A stretch of DNA of 64,000 nucleotides, taken from NCBI RefSeq assembly GCF_014698035.1, contig NZ_JACJSF010000013.1, forward strand, positions 1-64,000, read 5' to 3'. Source of the DNA: Desmonostoc muscorum FACHB-395. GTDB taxonomy: Bacteria; Cyanobacteriota; Cyanobacteriia; Cyanobacteriales; Nostocaceae. The stretch's first letter is position 1, and each line of letters opens with the position of its first letter. This document shows positions 36,270-44,521 of the stretch, one piece after another. The translations under genes and the position numbers were made by a program. The notes beneath the pieces are model-generated. The model was not told the origin of the DNA. It ran no database searches and saw only the letters and a program-made list of their open reading frames with translations.

Positions 36270-37433
36270 ATGGTATTAACTATATCTTCCGCACCCCAAG
36301 GTTTTAGTGCATTTATTACTAATTTAGGAATACGCGATACAACTGATGATTTTGTATTTATTAAATCAGAAGTTCCTTGTGTTGCTGATGGAGTCTTCAC
36401 TCAAAGTCTTTTCGCCGGACCAAGCGTTACTATTAGCCGCGACAACTTAAAAGATTCACAAGTACAAGGAATTGTCGTTATATCTAAAAATGCAAATGTC
36501 GCTAATGGTGCTGTTGGCATTGCTGATGCCCAAGAAGTTTTAGAATTGGTTGCAACGGAAACTGGAATTGCTGCACATAATATGGTGATAGCTTCTACAG
36601 GCGTAATTGGCAGGCGTTACCCAATTGAAAAAATTCGAGCAGGTTTATTAGGATTGGGGAAAAAATTGACTCCTGCTGATTTTAATGCCGCAGCCCGTGG
36701 TATTATGACCACCGATACAGTATCAAAACTAGCTACACGACAAATAGGAAATGCCAAGCTGGTAGGAATTGCCAAAGGTGTTGGCATGATTGAGCCTAAT
36801 ATGGCTACTCTCTTAACTTTCTTTTTTACTGATGCGGCAATTTCTGCAAATAGCCTTCGTTCTATTTTTCGCTCTACTATAGATAAAACCTTTAACTGCT
36901 TGAGTGTAGACACTGACACTTCTACTAGTGACTCTGCCGTGATTCTAGCTAATGGAATAGCCGGCGAAGTTTCAGAAGCAGATTTTGCCAGCGCATTGCA
37001 AGAAGTTGCACAAGAATTGGTGCTGAAAATTGCCAGAGATGCAGAAGGTGCCACCAAAATTATTGAGGTGACTGTAGATTCAGCTATTAATTATGTACAA
37101 GCGAAAAAAGTAGCTAAAGCAATTGTCAATTCACCATTAGTAAAAACCGCCGTCTATGGAGCAGATCCGAATTGGGGACGAGTTGCGATGGCTATAGGTA
37201 AATGTGAAAATGAACAGCAGATCAATCCAGAACGAGTTGTTATTAGTTTTGATGACGTGAAAGTTTATCCTAGTAGTTTAACTAATGAAAATCTGGAACA
37301 ATTGCGGCAAATTATGTCCAAAGACAAAGTAGATATTCATGTTAGCCTCAATATTGGCGAAGCTTCTGCAACTGTATGGGGTTGCGATCTTTCAGAGGGT
37401 TATATAGAAATTAATGGCAAATACTCAACTTGA
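36270..37433 (+). CDS. argJ: ArgJ-family glutamate N-acetyltransferase/ornithine acetyltransferase
   Basis: This 387-residue Ntn-hydrolase-like enzyme moves acetyl from N-acetylornithine to glutamate in arginine synthesis. The self-cleavage nucleophile is Thr180 in IEPNMATLLTFFFTDA, preceded by the KGVGM oxyanion segment. Other family landmarks are ASTGVIGRRYP, MTTDTVSK, NCLSVDTDTSTSD and DPNWGRVAMAIGK. The protein is slightly shorter than typical ArgJ (about 400 residues or more) because the N-terminus is trimmed. It is a single gene without other arg genes nearby, so it could be a paralogue of a canonical argJ elsewhere. The neighbours do not suggest a different role. Confidence 0.88.
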   Translation: MVLTISSAPQGFSAFITNLGIRDTTDDFVFIKSEVPCVADGVFTQSLFAGPSVTISRDNLKDSQVQGIVVISKNANVANGAVGIADAQEVLELVATETGIAAHNMVIASTGVIGRRYPIEKIRAGLLGLGKKLTPADFNAAARGIMTTDTVSKLATRQIGNAKLVGIAKGVGMIEPNMATLLTFFFTDAAISANSLRSIFRSTIDKTFNCLSVDTDTSTSDSAVILANGIAGEVSEADFASALQEVAQELVLKIARDAEGATKIIEVTVDSAINYVQAKKVAKAIVNSPLVKTAVYGADPNWGRVAMAIGKCENEQQINPERVVISFDDVKVYPSSLTNENLEQLRQIMSKDKVDIHVSLNIGEASATVWGCDLSEGYIEINGKYST

Positions 37434-37442
37434 TTAACAAGA

Positions 37443-37508
37443 AGAGACGCGAAATTGCACTGGGCTTCAAACCGCTACGTTAATGTCTTGTTGCGTTAAC
37501 GCGTCTCT
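37443..37508. repeat. Palindromic repeat with AGAGACGC arms
   Basis: AGAGACGC (37443-37450) and GCGTCTCT (37501-37508) are complementary ends enclosing about 50 bp. This is the same arm family as the hairpin at 109-133. It lies just after argJ and might act as a terminator. Confidence 0.5.
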
Positions 37509-37630
37509 ACATATAGGAATTCGATTTGATTTTTGTTCGCGTGGACAAGAAAGAGGCAATAGGCAATAGGAAAGAATGGTTTTTGAGTTTTACGGAGTTT
37601 TTTCAAAAATCAAATATGAGTCCTATAGCT

Positions 37631-37787
37631 CAATACGGTTCAGTTAAGGCTAAAACTCTTTGTCAAAGTCAATTTTTTTTACGAACCACAGAGACACAGA
37701 GAAGCCAGTGCGTTGGGCGGGTTCCCCGACTTAAAGCAACTGGCGCGGCACTGAGAGAATAAAGAAATGCTTAACTGAACTGCATTG
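37631..37787. mobile_element. 157-bp MITE, second copy, with 10-bp target duplication and nested insert
   Basis: The ends are CAATACGGTTCAGTTAAG and CTTAACTGAACTGCATTG, as in the 183-294 copy. It is flanked by identical TCCTATAGCT (37621-37630 and 37788-37797). Compared with the first copy it carries about 44 extra bases, including a GCCAGT...ACTGGC-ended sequence at 37704-37744. The remaining 37798-38219 is non-coding. Confidence 0.85.
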
Positions 37788-38219
37788 TCCTATAGCTTGG
37801 ATAGATACCTACACAAATTTGCAATAGCTGGCCTTGAAGCCTCAGCAACACAGCATACCTGCCTTCTTCATCGGTAATATTCGGAACCTCACCTTGCTAT
37901 CAGGGAGAGAAACTTTGGCATCAGCCAAAAGTGGGATTATGTGCTTTCGGACATGATATTAGTCAAAAGTGTAGAGATGGATAAATGGCAGAGGGACATT
38001 AATAGGTAATTGCTTTGTCAAAAAAGTTGACGCAGGTAGTTATTGTGTAATATAGTATGTTACACAAGTAATGAGTTAGATTAAAAAAACTTCCTAGCCA
38101 GTACAGCACGGTGAAAATAAAATTACCATTTGTATGCAAGTAGTCGATATTACAAGAAAATTTTAAAATCTCATATTTAACACAGAATAACTCTATTAAC
38201 GCTGCATAACTAAACAAAT

Positions 38220-39422
38220 ATGGATTTTGACTATTTTAGAAGCAATGAAGGCACTCCTACAAATAATACCCGCCAAAGCTTGCTTGCTAGTGGGTGGCGA
38301 CCCTTTAATCGAGAGTTAGATTGGGGGTTTCTGTGGCAACTGTTGTATAGTGACTCCCGCGAATTAACTCAAAAAAGTTTGAATTTAGCGAGTAATGTTG
38401 CTGATATTTTGGGGCGAAATAATTATGCTTGGTGGGCTAATTTATTAAATATTGTATCTGATAATACCCGCTACGAAGTTGAAAAATTTTGGAATTACAT
38501 CACACCAGATCCCCAATCACCAGATCATCGCTACAAAGATGTTTTGAGTACGGAAACACCTATCGTTCAATTTGTCAGTCGTAGTAGCATTCCCATTGAT
38601 TATGTTCTTAACCGACTGCAAGAAATTACTGTACTGCGAGTTTTGGGTGTGTTGGGTAATCCTGACATTATTACTCAGTATTATTCAGAAAGAGATTTTT
38701 ATTTTCCTATAGATAGATTTGTTAGCTGGGAACGCTTAGATGTGATTAATACTGTTTATGCTTATTGGGCAAAGCATGACGTTTGGTTGCAAATTGATCC
38801 CTATGATCGCGGGCGGCGACAATATAGTTTAATGGCGAGAAATCTTGCCCCACTAATTAACAAGGCGACTTACGACTTGGCAGTTATGCTAAGTGGATAT
38901 CAAAGTCGTGTAGGTAAAGTTCACAGCCAATTTCCCATTCGCACATTTCCGGCAGATATCCAACAGTTTACTGATGCTGTACAGCAAGCGATTCTGAATC
39001 AAAACCAGTTAGCGGTTGTTGTACATGGGAAACCAGGTACTGGTAAAACAGTCTGGACACAAGCTGTAGCAAAAGAAATTCTTGTACCTTTAGGGTATGT
39101 AATTTTTATTTTAGATCATGATGCGATCGCTAATTTTGTTCCCCCAACTTACATAGAGCGTATTTGTATCGTTATTAACGAAGCTGATAATCTAGCGCAA
39201 AATCGTGCTTCTGAGGTAGCGCAATACAATAACAAAACTGAACACATTCTCAGTTTGCTGGATGGCACTTTGTATCAAAGTGTCATTGATGAGTCTGGTA
39301 TCCAGATGCAGCAACGATTAGTTGTCTTGATGACTTGTAACACTACTGAAAGATTAGATCCAGCCATGTTACGTAAGGGCAGGGTGGATTTAATATATGA
39401 GTTTACACAATTATTTGTTTGA
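38220..39422 (+). CDS. AAA-family ATPase of unknown role
   Basis: This is a 400-residue protein. The C-terminal half is an AAA ATPase with Walker A GKPGTGKT (Lys276), a Walker-B-like segment IVINEADN, a sensor-1 LMTCNTTE and an arginine-finger/sensor-2 type LDPAMLRKGRVDL. The N-terminal 230 residues are a Trp/Tyr-rich helical domain I do not recognise (WGFLWQLLY, NYAWWANLLN, VYAYWAKHDVW). It lacks the N-domain of FtsH, ClpX or CDC48-like proteins. The Walker B Asp-Glu pair reads NEAD, which may alter hydrolysis. It is a single gene, followed by repeats. No partner is visible. Confidence 0.8.
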   Translation: MDFDYFRSNEGTPTNNTRQSLLASGWRPFNRELDWGFLWQLLYSDSRELTQKSLNLASNVADILGRNNYAWWANLLNIVSDNTRYEVEKFWNYITPDPQSPDHRYKDVLSTETPIVQFVSRSSIPIDYVLNRLQEITVLRVLGVLGNPDIITQYYSERDFYFPIDRFVSWERLDVINTVYAYWAKHDVWLQIDPYDRGRRQYSLMARNLAPLINKATYDLAVMLSGYQSRVGKVHSQFPIRTFPADIQQFTDAVQQAILNQNQLAVVVHGKPGTGKTVWTQAVAKEILVPLGYVIFILDHDAIANFVPPTYIERICIVINEADNLAQNRASEVAQYNNKTEHILSLLDGTLYQSVIDESGIQMQQRLVVLMTCNTTERLDPAMLRKGRVDLIYEFTQLFV

Positions 39423-39590
39423 CATCCTCACCGCCGTGAACGCACGGTGATTCTGGAGTAATGAGTAATAAGTAATAAGTAATGAGTAAATACCCATTTT
39501 TCATCCATTCATTACTCATTACTCATTACTCCTTACTTTAAAAGCCGTGCTGGAAACACGGGGTTTTAAACCCATTTTTCTGATAAAATC
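39423..39590. repeat. IS200/IS605-like end hairpins around a TAATGAGTA/TACTCATTA inverted repeat
   Basis: Right after the AAA gene, CCGTG-AACG-CACGG forms a hairpin. A long AT-rich inverted repeat made of AATGAGTAATAAGT-type units then pairs with ATTACTCATTACTC-type units. A second hairpin region follows with AAGCCGTG and CACGGGGTTTTAAACCC. The layout resembles subterminal hairpins of IS200/IS605 derivatives lacking a transposase. This assignment is tentative. Confidence 0.45.
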
Positions 39591-39595
39591 TACTG

Positions 39596-40447
39596 TCACC
39601 ATAGTTTCACCTGTTTTTGCGATACAAGCTGATGCTGTTTGCGCCAAGCTTGGGGAGGTAAACCGTGATGTTGGCGAAACTGACGAGAAAAATGAGACAC
39701 ATCTTGATAACCTAATGCTTTGGCAATCTTCTCGATTGTCTGATTATTATTTTGGAGTAAAAAACGAGCGCCTGCCATTCGGCGTTTGACAATCCAGCAG
39801 TTTACAGTCTCTCCTGTTTGCCTTGAGACTCGGTTAGTTAAGTAAGCAGGTGAGTAACCAACAGCAACAGCCACATCACACAAAGTAATTCCTTGATGAT
39901 AATGGGCTTCGATAAAGTCGAAAACTTCTTTTAATTGAGGAATACAGGGAAATATTGACTTAGAAGGGATCGTGGGTTCTTCAGGTGCGATCGCACTTGG
40001 AGTATTATCTACAAATACTGATTTTGGAGCTTTCTCAAATTTCATAGCGCACCAGTATTGCAGAGTAGCTTGCTTTTCTAGTCGGATAGCGATCGCTCTG
40101 AGCAATTCGTCTAGTGTCGAGGGTTTGGTAAGATAATCATCTGCTCCCAATTCCATAGCTTTGCGAACATCTGCTTTGTTACTACTCCCAGTCAGAAAAA
40201 TAAAAGGAATAATTGCAGTAACAGGATCTAGGCGTAGCCTACTTAAAACGCTATAACCATCCATATCGGGCATCGTGATATCGCAAATAACTAAGTCGGG
40301 TATATACTCTTTTGCTTGTTGAATACCAGCAAGACCGTTGTTAGCACTGATTGTATCAAAACCTTTAGCCTTAAGACCTTTTAAATAAAGATCGCGGGTA
40401 ACATTATCATCTTCAATGACGAGAATTTTATTTGATGATTCGTACAT
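39596..40447 (-). CDS. Response regulator with AraC-type DNA-binding domain (scytonemin-linked)
   Basis: This 283-residue regulator has a receiver domain (1-125; Asp56 in LVICDITMPDMDGY; acidic pair EDD at 12-14; Thr/Ser in LTGSS; Lys in TKPS). An AraC/XylS double helix-turn-helix fills the C-terminus (DVAVAVGYSPAYLTNRV and IEKIAKALGYQDVSHFSRQF). It is transcribed after the PAS kinase at 40644 with a 196-bp gap. In Nostoc punctiforme a kinase/AraC-regulator pair lies just upstream of scyA, and this matches that arrangement. It is the natural candidate activator of the scy operon under UV-A. Target sites may be the repeats at 43869-44284, which is an inference. Confidence 0.9.
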   Translation of the reverse strand: MYESSNKILVIEDDNVTRDLYLKGLKAKGFDTISANNGLAGIQQAKEYIPDLVICDITMPDMDGYSVLSRLRLDPVTAIIPFIFLTGSSNKADVRKAMELGADDYLTKPSTLDELLRAIAIRLEKQATLQYWCAMKFEKAPKSVFVDNTPSAIAPEEPTIPSKSIFPCIPQLKEVFDFIEAHYHQGITLCDVAVAVGYSPAYLTNRVSRQTGETVNCWIVKRRMAGARFLLQNNNQTIEKIAKALGYQDVSHFSRQFRQHHGLPPQAWRKQHQLVSQKQVKLW

Positions 40448-40643
40448 AATTTTTTATTACCATAACTTTTAGCAGAAGCTGGTTAATATTAAACCGTGGC
40501 GGAATTTTGCCTAGTTTAGTTAGGTTTACGCCGTGCTGTACTCAATTTGTTGTGAGTATGAAAATAGGCATAAGCTTAATTACTTCGTTCCGAGAGTTGT
40601 GATTGTTAAGTTGTTAATTAATAACTAATCTTTATTTCAACAT

Positions 40644-42623
40644 TCATAACTCGGAACTACTAAACTCTGACTTGATTAATGCCAACGTCACAGTAAACGT
40701 AGTGCCCACACCTAGTTGACTTTCCACAGATACTTGACCATGATGTAAGTCTACCAAGGTTTTAAGAATTGACAGTCCTAGTCCAGTGCCAGGTATGTGA
40801 TCGATATTATTTCCACGGTAAAATGGTTCAAATATTCGTTGTTGATCTAGTGCTGAAATACCAATACCTCTATCTTCAACCTGGAAAATTAATTGTTCAT
40901 TTTCGCAAGAAAGTCTCAAATCAATTGTCATACCGGAGGGAGAATATTTTATTGCATTATCGAGCAAATTTTTCAAAATCGGCTCTAACAGTTTTTTGTC
41001 TATGCAGGCTGTTAGAGAATTTTCTTGAGTGACAAAATTAATGGGAATTTTACTAATGCTCATCTGCATTTCTGCAACTAAGTCCTTACAGAAATCAACT
41101 AACTCAAGTGGCTTTGGCTCATAGTTTATTTTTGCTGCTTCTGCCTTTGAGAAGAATAAAATATCATCCAACATCTGACCAAGTTGTTCTGTAGCTTTTT
41201 GAATGTGATCTAGCAGTGGTTGGATTTTCTTCTGTGTACGTTTGTCTACTTCTTCCTTTAATAAACTATTAGAAAATGAAACAATATTCAAGGGTGTGCG
41301 GAATTGATGGCAAACCATAGAAAGAAAACGCGCTCTAAGTTCGCTAAGTTGTTTTGCTTGTTCTAAAGCTTGGTTAAGACCTAATTCTGCATATTTGTAA
41401 TCGGTAATATCAATGCCTGCAATCATTTCTACTGGTTTTCCACCAAAATCTAGCACTCCATCTAGCATTACAACCGCACAAGCTAGCCATCGCTCCGTAC
41501 CACTTTTTGTCAGAATATTCATCTCCTGGTATTCAAAGTTAGTTGCTTCACTCTGCTTACGTACCTGCCTGCGTCTTTTGCTTTTAATCAGTCGGCGAAT
41601 ATCAAAACCCGTTAACAGTTCTTCTTTTGTGTAACCAGTCAGTTGCTCTACTGCTGGATTTATGTAGCAAAGCCGCGTACCTTGAATTAGAAAAGTGCTG
41701 GTATCTGTTGTTTCGGCTAAAGTCCGAAATCTAACTGCGTTTAGCCGCAATGCTTCTTCTGTCTGTTTCGATTCAGTAATGTCCCAAATACTCCAGACTC
41801 TACCAATAATTTTGCCATCCAACAAGTGAGGTTTTGAGTAGTGTGCAAAAACTCTCCCATCTTTCAATTCCAGAATATCGTAGCTCTCAAAATTAGAGTG
41901 GCTAGACACTTCCCAAATTAGTCGATTAAAGGCTTGTGGATCTTTAAGTTGATTCTCAAAAAAGGCTTTGCATCGAGGACATTTCTTAGATAATATTAGG
42001 GACTCCGGGATCTGCCACATATCCACAAATTTCTGATTCAAGCTCAGAATATCTCCCTCAGAGTTAACTGCAACAATACCAATGGCAGTAGATTCGAGAG
42101 TAGAACGAAGCAAAGAAAGAGATGCTTGTAGTTCTATTTCTTTTGATTTTAGTTGAGAAAATTCCTGCTGTAAATTGTCTTTGGCATCCCTTAATTCATC
42201 AGTCCACTTTTGCACGCTCAGTTCTACTATTTCATCACTTATTTCCCGAGCAAAAGCACAGCCAAATTCTATATCTTGTTGTTTTACATAGTTAATGGAT
42301 ATTTCTACCAGAAAGATCCGCCCTCCTTTTGTGCGGTAGCGAGATTTAAAGGTAAGAGAACCTTCTGAGTTAATATTTGACCAGTTATGTAGAGAAAAAT
42401 CTACGTCTATATCTTGCAACCTCATGGAAAGTAATTCCTCACGGGAATACTCAGTCATCTGGCAAGTGGCATCGTTGACGTAGAGAAACTGTGCATTTTC
42501 TCCTAAACAAAAGGCAGCATCTACAGCTTGATTTATTAGAAAGTGAGCAAACTTCATTTCTATTTCTGGCTGTAGTGGCCATTGAGTGTTTGATTTAGCT
42601 AATCTATAATCGCCAGAATTCAT
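40644..42623 (-). CDS. Multi-PAS sensor histidine kinase (scytonemin-linked)
   Basis: This 659-residue soluble kinase has three PAS domains. The first covers about 25-140 (QFLYVNDATCQMTEYSREEL). The second covers about 170-290 (GIVAVNSEGDILSLNQKFVDMWQIPE, ending DITESKQ). The third covers about 295-410 (LCYINPAVEQLTGYTKEELL). A coiled coil (about 140-170) separates the first two. The kinase core has His439 in CHQFRTPLNIVSFSN, N-box LLDNAIKYSP, DRGIGI and GTGLGLSI. No membrane helix or GAF/phytochrome Cys site is visible, so light sensing, if any, would use a PAS-bound cofactor. It is divergent from scyA across 1.9 kb, and the AraC-type regulator follows it. Its role in scytonemin induction is inferred from synteny. 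Confidence 0.9.
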   Translation of the reverse strand: MNSGDYRLAKSNTQWPLQPEIEMKFAHFLINQAVDAAFCLGENAQFLYVNDATCQMTEYSREELLSMRLQDIDVDFSLHNWSNINSEGSLTFKSRYRTKGGRIFLVEISINYVKQQDIEFGCAFAREISDEIVELSVQKWTDELRDAKDNLQQEFSQLKSKEIELQASLSLLRSTLESTAIGIVAVNSEGDILSLNQKFVDMWQIPESLILSKKCPRCKAFFENQLKDPQAFNRLIWEVSSHSNFESYDILELKDGRVFAHYSKPHLLDGKIIGRVWSIWDITESKQTEEALRLNAVRFRTLAETTDTSTFLIQGTRLCYINPAVEQLTGYTKEELLTGFDIRRLIKSKRRRQVRKQSEATNFEYQEMNILTKSGTERWLACAVVMLDGVLDFGGKPVEMIAGIDITDYKYAELGLNQALEQAKQLSELRARFLSMVCHQFRTPLNIVSFSNSLLKEEVDKRTQKKIQPLLDHIQKATEQLGQMLDDILFFSKAEAAKINYEPKPLELVDFCKDLVAEMQMSISKIPINFVTQENSLTACIDKKLLEPILKNLLDNAIKYSPSGMTIDLRLSCENEQLIFQVEDRGIGISALDQQRIFEPFYRGNNIDHIPGTGLGLSILKTLVDLHHGQVSVESQLGVGTTFTVTLALIKSEFSSSEL

Positions 42624-43382
42624 ATCCCTACTTGCTCCTGGTAATTAATCAGCACCATAGCCATTAATGAGTTTGATAGTCATAACTAACTAAAAACTCT
42701 GGTGCAGTGTTAGGCAGTTAAAAAATAAAATTAGTTAGTAAATTAAAAAATATTACTAACAGACTTAACAAAACTTATCATACCAATAAAAAGGGAATAA
42801 TTTAACCAATTTTTCCTGAAAAAATTCAATATTTAATTTGAAATTTATTATTGACTTAAACAAATTTTGAGGAATGCAAAAAATAGACAAATCAAATCTA
42901 GATTAGTCAATATACCTTATTAGCTAAGAGTTGAAAATTCTCAATCTATACGTAGAAAAAATGTTTTTAATATATACTAATACTACTTTTCGTAATTCGC
43001 AATTCCTGTTAAGTAAGGATTTTAGACATTTAAAATGGGTGGCTTATTTCAGCCAAACTGTCCTAGTACAGGACTGCGGAAATTTGTGTACCTTTAACAA
43101 GTAAAGAGATGTAGCCTGCACCATAGCTAAGGAATGGTTCACCAACCCAAAGTTACTGGGTTGCGACTGGTAAACGGTTAAATGAGAAAAATTTTTGTTC
43201 CTTACCCTTTCCGAGGGAAAGGACTTTGACCAAATACTACTGTAGAGTCGTTTGATTATCAACATAAATGAATTTACCGGGCTTGGCTAGGCTTGAATCA
43301 AAAAATTTTAACTCATTAGTTCATTTTCTTAATTTATCTTAACTTACTCTATCAGGGATTTAACTATAGAAGAATATGCTTA
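42624..43382. other. Kinase-proximal half of the 1.9-kb region upstream of scyA
   Basis: This is AT-rich leader DNA of the divergent kinase gene. Small frames here (for example 43044-43265 minus) have no coding character. The kinase promoter is presumably within the first few hundred bases but I cannot place it. Confidence 0.5.
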
Positions 43383-43527
43383 GTCATCCGTCGCAAGAAA
43401 TACATTTACATAACACAAACACGTATAAATTAGCGTATAATTTTATATCTAAATTTTTAAGAAAAAAACGTCATCCGTCAAAAGAAATACAAATGGACTA
43501 AAAAAGCACGTATTAGTTTGCGTATAA
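43383..43527 (+). repeat. Two 58-bp degenerate direct repeats upstream of scyA
   Basis: Copies at 43383-43440 and 43470-43527 align without gaps and are 87 bp apart. Shared anchors are GTCATCCGTC, AAGAAATACA, CACGTAT and GCGTATAA. A weaker GTCATCTCTCACAGGATATA at about 43675 may be a third remnant. They are candidate regulatory elements or relics of local duplication. Confidence 0.65.
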
Positions 43528-43868
43528 GGTTGTATTTATTTTGTCATAAAGCAACATTTTAGTCGAAATCTACGTAACTGTTGATAAATCGCCAGAGGCT
43601 AGAAAGGGAATTTTAAAGGGCTTTAGGCTTAAATTCCTAATCTCTTTTCTCAAGGAATACCTACTCAACACTTAGTCATCTCTCACAGGATATATAAAAA
43701 GTGAAGTAACTATGTCTTTATCGTTACAAATAATTGACTCGATGAGTTTTTGGTGGCAATATAAAGACCGCTAAACTGTTGTAGCTCAGTTTATGCTACA
43801 AAAAAAAATTCAAGAGTTTATACGGAAGACAGGCAGTTGCCAATTTGCAATCACCTGGGCAAAAAAGT

Positions 43869-44284
43869 AAAAGAATTGTCATCTTTATCAAAAGATTTTC
43901 TATTGTAAATTTGGTCATGTAGCTCAGTAGCGATGCCTAGGTTGGGATACGCCTACGCAGAATATAAATTTTTCAGAATCACTAAGTTTAAAATGTTGCA
44001 ATACTTATACAAGCGAAAGAATTGCCACTTTTATCGAAAGATTTATCATTGCAGATATGCTTTGATCGTAGTGATCATCAGAAATTAATAACCTCTCCAG
44101 ACAGTTTAATGAATAGGTTGGTGTGATTAAAGACAACTATGTAAAAACTCTGAGATATGCTTGAGTTAAGCTTAATAGCTTGTTTACATACCTTTACATT
44201 ATTTAGTTTTTCCCTGCCAACCTACTTAAGTATTGTAGAAACGAAAAATTTGACACCTCCATCAAAAGATTTTTGATTGCATAT
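43869..44284 (+). promoter_or_regulatory. Three 42-bp degenerate direct repeats in the scyA upstream region
   Basis: Copies lie at 43869-43910, 44015-44056 and 44243-44284 and align without gaps. The consensus core is GAAAGAATTG, then ATCAAAAGATTT, then ATTGCA-AT. The first two share about 32 of 42 positions. The last copy ends about 240 bp before the scyA start. The arrangement suggests binding sites for a regulator such as the adjacent AraC-type protein, or a series of duplicated promoter pieces. Function is inferred. The ORF at 44273-44455 overlaps the third copy and is not a gene. Confidence 0.6.
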
Positions 44285-44521
44285 CAGTTATCATCCCCTC
44301 TATTGTGGTTATTAGAAGCACAGCCTTATTTACTGTATGCTTTGCAAAAATTTTTGGTAGTGCTATCACAACCATCAATCAGCAGCAATCAACCGTTTCT
44401 ACTATCGATCAAACTCGGTCATAGCTGTGATAAACAACAGAGTTGTTCGTATTAAATATTGCTAGCGCTGTGATTGTAAAGTAAAAAGCCTTTGTGTAAC
44501 TTTATGTAATTAAGTGAAACC

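Noticed and set aside
37526..37762. 78-codon frame near the second MITE
   Set aside because: Most of it is the MITE and its nested insert.
43044..43265. 73-codon minus frame upstream of the scytonemin kinase
   Set aside because: AT-rich with biased hydrophobic content, no start signal, and no similarity recognised.
43780..43960. TGTAGCTCAGT sequences resembling a tRNA D-arm (two places)
   Set aside because: Neither has an acceptor stem, anticodon loop or T-arm (GGTTCGA) in position, so no tRNA is called.
44273..44455. 60-codon frame just before scyA
   Set aside because: It overlaps the third 42-bp repeat, has poor codon character and no ribosome-binding site.
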